Shown one piece after another: positions 1 through 11,084 of a DNA stretch of 64,000 nucleotides. Under the pieces are notes generated by a model. That model was not told where the DNA came from. It did not search any database and saw only the letters and a list, made by a program, of their open reading frames with translations. The translations under genes and the position numbers were made by a program. This stretch comes from Gadus chalcogrammus (lineage: Eukaryota > Chordata > Actinopteri > Gadiformes > Gadidae), in NCBI RefSeq assembly GCF_026213295.1, contig NC_079412.1:16287756-16351755 (forward strand), read 5' to 3'. Numbering within the stretch: the stretch's first letter is position 1; every line of letters begins with the position of its first letter.

Positions 1-292
1 GCTGAAACATACACACGTGGAGAAAAAGAAAAAGGTAATTGACAAATTTCTAACCATAATAAATGCTCCGCTAGCTATATGAGCTCCGTACATTGTCAGT
101 TATTGATAATTTTTATACTACACCACTGAAGCGAAAGACCAAAAGTGATCTTAGCATTAGCAATGGCTGCGCGTTTGAAAATGTAGGAAGCTATTTATTT
201 AATCTTAAAGCCACTTGCGTGACTCATAACAGTGATACAGTTTCTTTCTGTGCTTATAGAAATATATGATTCCACTTTGTTTGTACCGACAG

Positions 293-3200
293 GTTTCTGA
301 GCGTTACTGGCAGGGCTCTGGTGAGGAGAAGAAGGATGAAGCCCCGGGTGGATCTCACGTGCCGGGGGACCAGCCAGCTCCACTGGGCAGCCAAACCAAC
401 CAGCAGACCAGGGCTTCAGAGAAGAAGGAAAAATATAAAGCGGCAGGAAGACTTGGAAAGAAGGCCATAACAAGGGTCTGTCAGTCTGCGTGTGACGATC
501 ACCATTGGAATACTAGGATCATTGTGATCACATTAAAGATGTTTGTTTCGTCTCTATAGCTGGCTAATTGCTGATGTTTTTTTTGTCTTCAGAAGCCTGA
601 TCCCTTCCCAGGATCTGCACCAGTTCCTGAGGAGAAGCGGCTTAAATTCCGGAGGAAAATGAAAATTGATCAGGTAATGTCCTGTCTTTAATATTTGCAC
701 TTTGTAATGTTCTGTTGTCCATCTGTTTTGTGATTTTCAACCCATTTCAGTTATTTGAACTTCCATTCTCTATATATGGGAGGCGTCTTTATGACTGTCA
801 GTGAATGCTGACCTCTGCTACCATCTAGGTGGACACAACCGGTCATTAATGCACAGTATTTCTGTCTTCTAGCTTCCTCAGCATCTCTCTAAGCTAAGGC
901 GTGTTGTGGCTAGCTCACAGGCTGAGGCAGAAATTACTGAAAAGGAATCTGCCCGACACGACCAACTTCTTCTCCAAGAGGATGCTGGGTAATCTCTCTC
1001 GACGACTACAACTGATTTTGAGTCTTGGAATATGTTTTTCCCAACAGTGATTTGACCCTCTATTTACTCTAGTTTTCTAGAAGGAGATGAAGATGAGGAC
1101 ACGTGTACCATCTCCCAAGAGGATATTGCTGATGCTGTGGATATAACGGCTGGAGCCAAGGTTGGGCGCCGTACATCGTTGCAGCCATCAGAATGTCATG
1201 TCATGTGTTCTATTGAACGTCAGTTAATTAATGTTGCCGATGGCACTGTGACTTTGCCTTCAAAAATTCCTTAAATTGTGCAAGCTCACCACTTCGCCTC
1301 GATATATTGTTCTTGAACTAGCCTGGCATGAACAGCCAGTCTCTAACACTCAGTTATCTGAGTTAACCGAGCAATGTAGATGGTGATGAAACAGAGCAGT
1401 GCTGTTAAAGATTTTATAGAATTGCTTAATTATAATATTTGTGCTGCGTTGGGGATTGTTAGACGTAATGGTGACGTTTTTTAAGACTGTTTACTCTGGA
1501 AAAAATGAATGTGTTTCGCTATAACTATCTGGATTTAGCATCCGACTGGCTGAAGCTCATCCAGATGCAAAGTAAGGTTCTCTGACGCCACCCCTCATCA
1601 AAGACGGTATCCAGTCTTCATGAGCGAGGCAAATACGTGCTGGCTGTGTTAGGCTATCTGTGTGTCATGAACACTTTTCATTCAGCTAATTTTCTTCTCC
1701 TTTCTAGTATTTTAATCTAAACCTATCCCAGTTTGGGCCTTATCGTTTGGATTACAGCAAGACTGGACGGTTGGTATTAACGACTTTAAGCATGAAACAA
1801 GTTATGAAGTTATTTGAGTTGTTTGGTAGATATTTGTACATTAATCCTGTTTTCCCTGTTGTGCTATTTGTTCTGTTTGCAGCCAACTGTTACTGGGTGG
1901 GAGGAGGGGGCATGTGGCCTGCCTGGACTGGCAGACTAAACAGCTGCTGTGTGAGATCAACGTGATGGAGACTGTCAATGATGTGAAGTAAGTCTGTCTT
2001 ATAGAGCTGGCCCCAAATATTCAGATGAACCAAACTGTTCTTTGTTAGTGTTTATTAGGGATGCACCGATTGTGAAATTCTGGGCCGATACAGATGTTTA
2101 AAATAGCAATTTGGCCGATGCCGATACCGATGTTTTTGTTGTTATTTATTCCCCCTTTTGTGCAAGGGAAACAAACCCTAACCCCCCACGCAGACACACA
2201 CCTCGTATACACGCACACACATTGACACAGGGAGAGGCTTTATGATTTGTGTGAAATCAATCTGTTTATTTCAACAACTGCGCCATCAACATTCAACATC
2301 AAAATTATTTCAACATGGGCTTAGGCAGATAGGCCTACATGCGCCGAAACAGATCGCTATTTATTTTACTGAACACAGCCTGCATGACGGTGAACTAGAC
2401 ACGTCTTTAGCATTTGGAAACTATGGCCAAAAAAATAACTTCATACGGTGTCTTTTTAAATTTTTATGTTTCCAGCATTCGTAGTATTGATCAGCTGAAA
2501 AATAGTCCGCCAAAGACGTTGACGTCGGTTAGCAACCGAGGACGCTTGTGGAGTGATACGACCGAAAAAAACGCCCGCGTGCATGTGTGGTTTGTTTACA
2601 AAGAAAAGTGAAAGAAAATGTCTGTCATGTGGGAGTATTTCACTGCCTCGGAGAACGATCAGCGATATGCTTGTAAGTTTGTAAGACATGTTCCAGTGAC
2701 ATTTCAAGAGGAGGAAGCATTAAACATGTAAACATCGGCCACGTAAACATCGGCCACTGCCATCGGTGGATGTCATGAACCTGACCTAGCCTGGATCCGC
2801 CCGCCTACGTACTTCCGTTCGATTTTCATTTCCCTTCAGTACTACCCCTGGGTTTGCGGTATATTCACGGGTTTTCTCCGGCCCAATTTTGCCGGTCCAA
2901 TCAGCAAATAGAGGGAGTGGCTCAGAACAATGACGTTGAGGGTGTGCGCTAGTTTGAGTTGTAGTCAAACGTTAGTGATTGATTATGGCAGATCGTTTAG
3001 TTTTAAACTCCAACAAACACCCGCCTTCAAGTGAGTTAACATTTGTCAATGGAGAGGGGCCAGACTCTGTGCAAATGAAATGAAGTAAAAGAGTCTGGTA
3101 GGACAAGGCTCAACCTGGGGCCTCTACGAATTCTCTTATTTGTATAGGAGATTTCCCTTCCTAACGAGATGACCCGGAAGTTCTTGGAGGAGAGGTGGTT

Positions 3201-6200
3201 TGATTTCTTAAAATGCTTAGGAAAGGAGCCTTGATGCGTCCTTTAACCCTCCTTTAGCATTGGTTACTCCTGAGCAACTTTTACGAAATGAAAGGAGATG
3301 GTGGTATCCTATAATCCTTTATGGCGGTAATATTTATTGCAACATGCCACCGACGAAGTTGACCGTCTCTACGTGAAGACGCAGTAAAGCAGAAGAGAAG
3401 AAAATACAATTGATGAACATGGATAAAAATTCCAGAAACATATTATTTGAATCTAAATTAATTCATTTATTGCTGGTTATTAAGCACACAATATACACCG
3501 TTAGAAAGTAAAATGCAGACTATACATTTAAGAGACTACTGGGGGCAGTTAATTTCAACATCAACATAAGTTGAGCCTTTCTTTTTTTTTTCGCATGTGA
3601 ATTGGGATTCAAGTGGCCTAAAATATTCCGGTTGGCCAATTCCGACCTAAATTATTGTCAGTGTTGGCGACATCCTGATTGAAATCAATACGTCAAGAAC
3701 GAATGGTTCGAAAGAGCGCTTGTTGTAGTCCAACTTCAGAAAACTGTAGTTCCACGCTAGAGGCGCTGGAGGTCAGCAATACTCACGCAATGATGTCGGT
3801 TAGGAAAAGCTGAGTCGAATTCATTTTAAACAGTGCCGTCTTTTCCTTTGTTTGAAAGGAAGCACCTTTTCATCTCTCCATGACCCAATGACGTTTTCCA
3901 CAAAGCTTAAGCAATGGAGGCATAAAGGTTAGGAGATTTGACTATTCGGCAGCAGTTTGGCAGCTCCGGCGGGGGGAGCTCGGCGGCAGTCCGGCAGAGA
4001 AAGAGATTGTACCCCCGGAGATGAGCTGCCGCCGAGTTCCCCCCACCGGAGCTGCTCGTCCGCTGGTCCACAAAATCTTAGCTATGCTTTGATTGGAGGG
4101 GAGTAGGGAAGTGGGAGGTAATATTCAACTGTGCCTCCTTCCTACGTAGGAGGAGGCGCCGCAACTGACTAGCTCGTTTGGTAACTGTAGGCGGGGTACT
4201 TTCAGAAATGCATATCTCACTCAAAAAATCATGTGTGGGATAGGAGTGGGAAAAATAATTGATTCTCGCTAGAAAGATTCTGTCTCGATGCAGATAAATT
4301 AATAATCAGTTATTATTATTTATTTATTTTTTTGCCTGCTGCAACATTCTGTTTGCCAGAAAGGGATATTTTTTGTCATTTTCATTTTCATATTTGACAA
4401 AAGATTTCTCTCATAAAATATTAGATTAGTTAATTCATCTGTTGATGACTTTAATGATCATCACAAAAGTAGGAAGTGATTAGCAAACTCTTGAGCATCC
4501 CAGATGTATATATGTATTTTGGAAAATCATGCATGGGAAATAATTGTTGGAAAAAAATTGTTGCATCGATAATCGCTTCAGAATCGAATCGTTGACCTCA
4601 TAATCGGAATCGAATCGTGAGGTGCCAAGAGATTCCCACCCCTAGTGTGGGAGCACCAGAGACCCAAAACAACACCCCAAATCCCAGGAAAAGTGTTGTT
4701 TTCATATGTCCCCTTTAAATGATGTGCATGTTTACATTGTTTATTCCATTTAGACTTTTGTTTAAATCCCTTCACTTGATTTAAGCCATTTAACGTTTCT
4801 TTATGTCTTAATCTATGTGGCTTTATTAAAAAATATTTTCAACCTCACTTTATACTACAGCACTCACCGCATTTTCTGCAGGAAATGCATTTATTAGTTT
4901 GCTTTGTTATTGCATCAAATGTTTTTTTATATCCTTCAATCCAGATGGCTCCATAGCGAGGCTATGTATGCGGTGGCACAGAAGAAATGGCTGTACATCT
5001 ATGACTCCAGTGGAATCGAGCTTCATTGTATACGAAAATTCAACGATGTTCTTCGCATGCAATTTCTCCCGTACCACTTTTTGTTAGCCACAGCGGTAAG
5101 TTCACATAAGAAAATATAAAAACACAAAGACTACCATTGGGTCATTAATTCAGCATCTCTATACGCCAACCTCTTCACTTTGAACTGAAAGTGTTGTGGG
5201 TTGTTGTATTTTTTACATACAGTCCCCAGTCAGTTCAGTGAATTAAATCTCATGGGCTATATTCAATCAATACTATATAGCTGACTCAAATAAGGCCACC
5301 CATATGGGCTTTTCCTGCTTTCATCAAGCCATCCATTGGTTTGTGTCTCTAGAGCGCAACAGGCTTCCTGCAGTACTTGGACGTGTCCGTTGGGAAGGAG
5401 GTGGCGGCCGTGGGCACCAAAGCAGGCCGGCTGGACGTCATGTGCCAGAATCCTCAGAATGCGATCATCCACCTGGGCCATTCTAACGGCACCGTCACCC
5501 TCTGGTCCCCCAATCAGAAGGAAGCGATCGTCAAGATGCTCTGTCACCATGGTGGTGTACGCTCCGTCGCTGTGGACAAGACTGGCACGTACGTAAAAAT
5601 AAAAATGTATCTCTTTAGGGCAAGATACTTGTTCCTTCATAAGCTTTCGGCACAACTATATCAGACTGCAACAATACTGTGACATCTAGCCAACAATATT
5701 TAAATTTACAGTAAAACCCGGGATAATTTGATCAAAAGCACACTCTTGCTCCTTAAGTGTAAAAGGTAAAGGGGACACGAAGACGACCTTTTTTTATAGA
5801 TGCATATATGAATGGGCTTGGGCTAGTAAAACTAGCCAGGCTTTAATTCAAAATACCAACCCTAAGTTGTTTATCATTTGAAGCTTGTCTCAAGCTGACT
5901 TCAGCCTTGCAGCAGTGTACATCTGGTTAGAGAATTCCAGCCCTGCGTTTGTATTATTCTTACCATGTGTGACTTCCATTGTTGGCCACTAGAGAGCAGC
6001 CTTCTCAGTTGTTTCCTGTGCCTCCCTTAGTTATATGGTGACGTCGGGCATGGACAAAAAGCTGAAGGTTTTTGACCTCAGGTCCTTCAAGCCCTTTCAG
6101 TCCTACTTCCTGCCTGCCGGGGCCTCCTCCCTGGCTCTGAGCCACAGGGGACTGCTGTCGGCCGCCACTGGAGACATTGTCCAGGTCACTTTTAACATCT

Positions 6201-8601
6201 TTCATAATGGGTTTTTGTATGCATGGATTTTTAATTTTTTTATTCAAGATGTATTAATGTCATGTTTTAATGTCCTCGCAGGTCTACAGAGACGTATGGA
6301 ATACACCAGTGAAAAAGCCCTACATGGCACACAAAGTGCACGGAGCGGTGTGGGGCCTCCACTTCTGTCCCTATGAGGATGTCCTTGGGGTGGGCCATGG
6401 AGAGGGCTTCACCAGTATGCTGGTGCCAGGTCTGCAGTGAAGCCACAACACTACAACACAGTCCCTGATGTTCAAAATATTGGTTGTACTCTGAATGTGA
6501 AATCAACCGGATATGGTTGGCTTCTTCATGCATTGTTTGTGGTAGACACCTTCTGTTGCTGAAATAAGTGAACCAGTACAGTACGTTATTTGGGCTGCAG
6601 TTATACTGTGTGGATATCCGAGTCCCTGATAAACAGGAAATGGCTGATTTCCTGTGGGAGGCTGGTTCAACATAGGTTGAACCAGCCGTTTTGGTGATGG
6701 TCTATGTGCCCCGATAATTGACTGCACCTCAGTTGAGTCCAGAGTCCAATCAACCGGACTCGGGCCATGCGAGTCTGCTTTAACCAGCCATCATCCACAC
6801 CCTCCAGACACAGATTATGTATCTAATGTAGAGCAGGTGATGACGCCCAATAGATTAGGCAGGTAACCTGGAATTGGTTTATGGTTGACTAGCCACCTGC
6901 TGATTATGTGTTTCTGAGAGCGCTTTGCTTCTTAAAAATAATAATTGAAGGAGGGGAGCTGTCAAATTCTGTCTGTCTAACCACATTTCCCATGTCGGTT
7001 AAAGGTTTTTGTTGTGAACCACAGTCACCACCTTATCAACTATGCTGCCTCTGTCAACAATAACTAACATAAGGATACGGTCGTTGTTTAGGTGCTGGTG
7101 AGCCCAACTTTGATGGGCTGGACTCGAACCCATACCGAAGTGCCAAACAACGGCAAGAATGGGAGGTCAAGGCCCTGTTGGAGAAGATACAGCCAGAGCT
7201 GATATCCCTCGATCCAGGAAAGCTGAGCCAAGTGGACTACGCCACGTTCAAGCAGAAGCATCAGGACAAAGTCAAACTCCTGGTCAGTAACTCGCTGTAT
7301 GCAGTGTTGGAGTAACGGAATGCATGTACCGGCGTTACGTATTCAGAATACAAATTATAACTAACTATTCCGTTAAATTCTTGGTATTTAGAATACAGTT
7401 AAATTGTTGAAATCAATGGATTACATGACGATACTTCTGTTTCACAAGTTTATTCGTGCTTTCACACTAACCGCATTTAGTGCGCACTAAACAAGTTTGG
7501 TCCCTTGGTTTGGTACATTTGCGTTGGTGTGAATACAACCACCTCACTTCGATGCGAACCAAATCAGCCGGCCTAGACCTCGCTGAACAGCTGGTCTCGG
7601 TTCGCATCCAAACGAACCCTGGTACGGTTCGCTTGAGATGTGAAAGTGAACGCACCTCAGTCCGATCCACTTCCAAAAAGCATACACCCCTTTGGACGTA
7701 CCAGGCACCTGCTCAGCCATTCACATTATGGGAATTATTGTCTGATTAGCAGCAACTCCAAGACTAGCAGCATATTGTCAGACCGTCGGGTGAAAATGAG
7801 TCATGGCTCAAGCCTCAACATGGAGTCAGCACCAGGATGAGGGAGGAGTTTGACCGGTTCACAACTGTATGAATCAAATCAATATCACGAGTGCAGCCCG
7901 CTGGATAGCCATGATTATTTACTTTCACAGACGTACACAAACATACCCTTAGTCTTTGTTCCTCTACAGCAAATTATATAATATAGTGCACTTTCAGGGA
8001 GACGTGGGCCTAACACATTCAGCCAGTTTGAACAGAAGAACACACCAGAATAGGTCTATTTAGTAAGCAGGATTTGATTCCGCATTCCTACACTTATAAA
8101 ATGCAATTCAATGTGGAAGTACTCCAAGTATTCAGAATACGATACGGAATATATTACATTTTTGGGTATGTATGGATACATTTTTAAAAGTATCCTACCC
8201 AACACTGGATGTATGTGTGAAATAATTGATGTGTTCTAAACTCTGTTACCATACCTAGGGCTACGACCCACTTGCCAGAGATAAGTTCAAGCCCCGCATG
8301 AGGAAGAAGGGCAGAAGTTCCACTGGAGGGGTTATAAGGCGCAAGAATCAAGTGGCTCACGAAGACAAGAGAGTAAGTAGTTCACAATGCTGTTCAGATG
8401 CTGTTCATCCATCTGTACATTCTCAACTGCTTGCTGAATATTCATATTTATTTATGTCCCGCGTCTACACAGGAGATCATCATTACAACTTTGAAGGAAA
8501 AGGCAGAGTCTGCAAAGGAAAGGAAGAAAAAAAACAATGGGCAAACATCTGCTGTGCAGAGATCTGCTCTGGACCGATTCAAGAAACGGGCGGCCCCGTG
8601 A
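293..8601 (+). CDS. wdr46: WD repeat protein 46 (BING4/Utp7 family), 5' end outside window
   Basis: Nucleolar scaffold of the small-subunit processome, needed for 18S rRNA maturation (family knowledge). Thirteen exons read in frame: 293-475, 593-673, 873-988, 1073-1160, 1708-1769, 1883-1987, 4945-5095, 5353-5588, 6031-6184, 6282-6429, 7092-7282, 8259-8372, 8473-8601, giving 585 residues plus stop TGA (human protein 610). The N-terminal part is basic and acidic low complexity. The middle is the WD beta-propeller, with family landmarks such as [30 protein letters not shown] and [14 protein letters not shown]. The BING4 C-terminal domain begins near [20 protein letters not shown] and the protein ends in a lysine-rich tail ([12 protein letters not shown]). 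All junctions are GT-AG and phase-consistent. The initiator ATG is not found; the first visible exon starts in phase 0, so at least one coding exon lies upstream. It runs tail-to-tail with b3galt4, as in human 6p21. Introns 6 and 11 are swollen by transposons. Confidence 0.95.
2056..2770. mobile_element. hAT-like non-autonomous element remnant in wdr46 intron 6
   Basis: The left end reads AGGGATGCACCGAT and is followed by repeated CCGAT/ATCGG motifs. The far side has several ATCGG motifs ending near CATCGGTGGATG. Fish and other vertebrates carry many elements with this 'GATGCACCGAT' end, usually assigned to hAT. The right terminus is degraded and I see no clear target duplication, so the end coordinate is approximate. 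No transposase-like reading frame is visible inside. Confidence 0.5.
2780..3060 (+). other. Possible transposon 5' fragment with a short exon
   Basis: The block begins near CCTGACCTAGCCTGG and holds a CCAAT motif (2898). It then has an ATG at 2985 opening a 46-nt reading frame ([15 protein letters not shown]) that ends at a consensus donor GTGAGT at 3031. This looks like the promoter and first exon of a mobile-element gene lying in the wdr46 intron. No continuation exon was recognised, so function and family are unknown. Confidence 0.25.
3061..3955. other. wdr46 intron 6, no gene recognised
   Basis: Intron sequence without a convincing reading frame. It has the texture of old inverted-repeat elements: AGGAGATTT-type motifs occur near 3147 and, inverted in part, near 3930. 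No clear termini or target duplications could be defined. Confidence 0.4.
3961..4054. repeat. GC-rich perfect-length inverted repeat (hairpin)
   Basis: The arm at 3961-3989 and the arm at 4026-4054 are reverse complements over 29 bp with about two mismatches (motif CAGCTCCGG...CTCGGCGGCAG), separated by a 36-bp loop. It appears to be an internal or subterminal part of a DNA element whose right end lies near 4720. Confidence 0.75.
4241..4644. mobile_element. hAT-type MITE with 8-bp target duplication
   Basis: The 404-bp element starts TAGGAGTGGGAA and ends TTCCCACCCCTA, which are imperfect terminal inverted repeats. It is flanked on both sides by GTGTGGGA (4233-4240 and 4645-4652), an 8-bp target-site duplication diagnostic of hAT transposition. 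The interior contains GAATCGAATCG motifs typical of abundant fish elements. It is non-coding and sits inside another element whose right end (CATATGTCCCCTTTAA) is at about 4720. Confidence 0.85.
4653..4722. mobile_element. Right end of the older element hosting the hAT MITE
   Basis: The sequence GCACCAGAGACCCAAAACAA...TTTTCATATGTCCCCTTTAA has the shape of the right end of a common fish inverted-repeat element ending in AAAGGGGACATATGAAAA when read on the other strand. The left end was not located with certainty, but the hairpin at 3961-4054 probably belongs to it. Confidence 0.45.
7302..8207. mobile_element. hAT-like element in wdr46 intron 11, with a nested insertion
   Basis: The termini are CAGTGTTGG and CCAACACTG, the classic hAT-style end. 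The flanks GCTGTATG (7294-7301) and GATGTATG (8208-8215) match at 7 of 8 positions, consistent with an 8-bp target duplication. Subterminal GTATTCAGAATAC-like motifs recur at both ends. The block 7457-7652 looks like a second short element, with ends near GTGCTTTCACACT and, inverted, CTTTCACATC. No transposase reading frame was recognised. Confidence 0.7.
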
Positions 8602-9962
8602 GGTCCAGCGGACGGAGTCACCGTTCGACTTTCCATGAAGGGCGGGTTCGCATTCTTGTCTTCCCACTCGAGACTGTACAATATGCCGCTTGTTCTCGCA
8701 AGGACTGTTCATCGCTGTCGCTCATGTAGACATGGTTCTTATGGGTGCAAAAGTTCCAACTCTTCAACTAGGTCCCCTGTCTAACCCAAAGCCACTTCAT
8801 TGATTCCACAAACCATTTAGTTATTTTCTGTCTTGCTTCAGGAAAGTATGTAACCACATGGCTCGAAGGGTAAATTCGCACACTCTGCTGCCATTTAGTC
8901 AAGATGATTGCCAGATGAGTTATTTGTACTGCATCACTTTTTTTTTTTTTTTTGAGAACAATGTGATTGTGATGCAGATAATTAAAAGATTCTCATGAAG
9001 CAAGGACTTCTTGTACAGGCAGATTCAAGTTCAGCGAACCTTCCAACCATTGCATCCATAAATAAACATTCACATCCTGTTTTTAAAAGCACTTTCAAGT
9101 ACAGCGAAAGAGAACATGTTTATTGAGGGCGTTCAATTCCTGAGGGTTTTTAGTGACTAAATTCTTCTCCAATACCAAAACGGAAGTAAATAATTAGTCT
9201 CGAAATAATATTAAACACAAATTCGTTCTTCAAAGTCGAGATTGAACAAGTCCGGCGGTTAATTCTTAACCATTTCCCCTCCAAATAAACACTTTCATGC
9301 ATTGACTAGGACTTTCTGTGTTTCATAGGCCTACTATAAGGAAATTGCCTATCATGTAGGCAAGTTTTATGACACCGTCACTACCCAATTTTATTTTGGA
9401 ATTCAAATAGGCTAAGTAATGAGGGAAATAATCGTAATTGCGTCGATGCCCTGCCTTCTAGATGTGACTAAATATAGAGGTATATTGAGTTGGGCTTGCT
9501 GTGTCTGCATGCATTTGATAATAGATAAGACTTATCTCCTTATCCGTGTTTTAAGCAGTTAAAAGATACAACTGGACCTGTGAAGTAGCCCCCTTTGGAA
9601 GCTATGAGCTCTTTATATCTGCATGTTGTCAGGCCTACTGTTTCGAAATCTATGGTAGGCTATGGCGTTTGAAGCTACACTGATCAGTGCCAACAAGCTT
9701 GTGACTAAAACTACACTACTTAGTTTAGCCGGACGAGATAGAACACCGCCAAAAAAAAATAGGCTACGGTTAAAGTTAATTTAGTTAATTTATTTTTGCA
9801 ATTCAAGTTATAAAAAATAAAGTTTGATTTTCTTAGTGCAGTAAGTAGGCCTACTTTATTTTGGCAGCCAACTATTTGGTTGTGCTATTCACAGTAGGCC
9901 TACGCGAGATAAAGCCCTGCATCCAACATGTATTCTACGCAATTCTCTCCCAAGTCACACGT
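8602..9962. other. Convergent intergenic region: wdr46 and b3galt4 3' ends
   Basis: This holds the 3'UTR of wdr46, with a candidate AATAAA at 9061-9066, and on the other strand the 3'UTR of b3galt4. The latter has a candidate AATAAA (seen as TTTATT at 9855-9860) about 100 nt after its stop. A T-run lies at 8938-8953. The palindrome-like motif TAGGCCTAC occurs several times (about 9328, 9632, 9846, 9895). No further gene was seen. Confidence 0.5.
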
Positions 9963-11084
9963 TCACAGCCCCTGCTCGATGCCCAAAGCGTTCCCAATCA
10001 GGGCCCGGAGTTTGCAGACCCCCAGAGAGGCGCGCACACTTATCCAAGAGCAGGGGTTTGGCGAATGGATGTCCGCCCAGTAACCCAGCATCTCCCTCGG
10101 TGCGATGTGGTGGACGGACACCATGGTCTGGTAACAGCACCGGCCGTAGGGGACTGCCGGTCCGCCCGAGAAGAGAGGACAATGGGAGGGCAGCACCCCG
10201 GCCGTACGGGCACACAGCCCCACGAACACATCCTCGGGTGGCAGAGGCGTGGACAGGGGGGAGGCGGCGGCTGCCAGGGACACTTTGAGGAGCGCGGAGC
10301 GGGATAGTACGTATGCCGTTCCGCTGCAGTAGTCTGGAAAGACGGGGGGAGGGTATGCTCCGGCGGGGAGATAGTGCTTGCTGTCCGGGTCCCTGTCCGG
10401 AGCCACATGGAGATGCACCCGGCCTAGGTAGAGGTCTCCTTGTTCGTACGGATTGCGGCTCCTGTTAAGGTAGTGAAGAAGTGCGCTCGGATTGAACAAC
10501 ACGTCGTCATCCACTTTGGCCATGAAGTGAGCCTGGGGGCAGAACCGGCGTGCCCATCCCAGCATCGACAGGGTCTTCAGGGTGAGGTTGGAATACGTGT
10601 CCTCGAAGCGCCCCTGGATCAGGTCTCCTCTTAGCCGTGCCTCCTCCACCAACAGCTTAGCCAGTCCCCGGTCCAGAACCACACCCACAATAAACAGGGT
10701 CATCACCCGGAGGCCTCTCACCTCGACCTCCCCACCCCAGGTGTCCCTGATGGCCTGGCGGGCTTGCTGATTCCTGGGCGCAGAGGCCACTATGGTTATA
10801 AGGTATGGTTTCGCACGTTGGCAGACGAGGGGACTCGGCATGAGCAAGAACTCCTCTGGTCTGGTCGGGGGGACGCTCTTGGGCGGGATAATCCTGCCCT
10901 GCGATGCCTCCACCAATGTGTCCATGTTCATGGAGGTGACCCATAACTCGATGGAATCGACGAAGAGCAGAGCGACGAGGGCGCACACCACTAGCGCCAA
11001 ACAGATGAAAGGCAAAATCCCAAACCTGCTCCATCGTTTCCCAAATCGCGTGAACCTGAACATCCAAAGCCCCCGTCCGACCAT
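9963..11084 (-). CDS. b3galt4: Beta-1,3-galactosyltransferase 4 (ganglioside GM1/GD1b/GA1 synthase)
   Basis: Single-exon GT31-family Golgi enzyme that transfers galactose from UDP-Gal to the terminal GalNAc of GM2/GD2/GA2 gangliosides (family knowledge). The model is 373 residues (human 378). A short basic cytosolic tail is followed by a hydrophobic type II anchor (FGILPFICLALVVCALVALL, about residues 20-45). Next come the GT31 motifs ARQAIRDTWG, NLTLKTLSMLGWA, KVDDDV (metal-binding DxD-type motif), YCSGTAYVLS and PPEDVFVG, then a Cys-rich end. The start chosen is the ATG at 11082-11084. The frame stays open for about 29 more codons upstream, but I saw no in-frame ATG there, only GTG. It is tail-to-tail with wdr46, the same gene pair as in human 6p21, which supports orthology to B3GALT4 over other GT31 members. 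Confidence 0.92.
   Translation of the reverse strand: MVGRGLWMFRFTRFGKRWSRFGILPFICLALVVCALVALLFVDSIELWVTSMNMDTLVEASQGRIIPPKSVPPTRPEEFLLMPSPLVCQRAKPYLITIVASAPRNQQARQAIRDTWGGEVEVRGLRVMTLFIVGVVLDRGLAKLLVEEARLRGDLIQGRFEDTYSNLTLKTLSMLGWARRFCPQAHFMAKVDDDVLFNPSALLHYLNRSRNPYEQGDLYLGRVHLHVAPDRDPDSKHYLPAGAYPPPVFPDYCSGTAYVLSRSALLKVSLAAAASPLSTPLPPEDVFVGLCARTAGVLPSHCPLFSGGPAVPYGRCCYQTMVSVHHIAPREMLGYWADIHSPNPCSWISVRASLGVCKLRALIGNALGIEQGL

Noticed and set aside
162..185. ATG at about 162 as the missing first coding exon of wdr46
   Set aside because: Its frame (MAARLKM) meets a stop at once, and the only donor-like GT would be out of phase with the phase-0 exon at 293.
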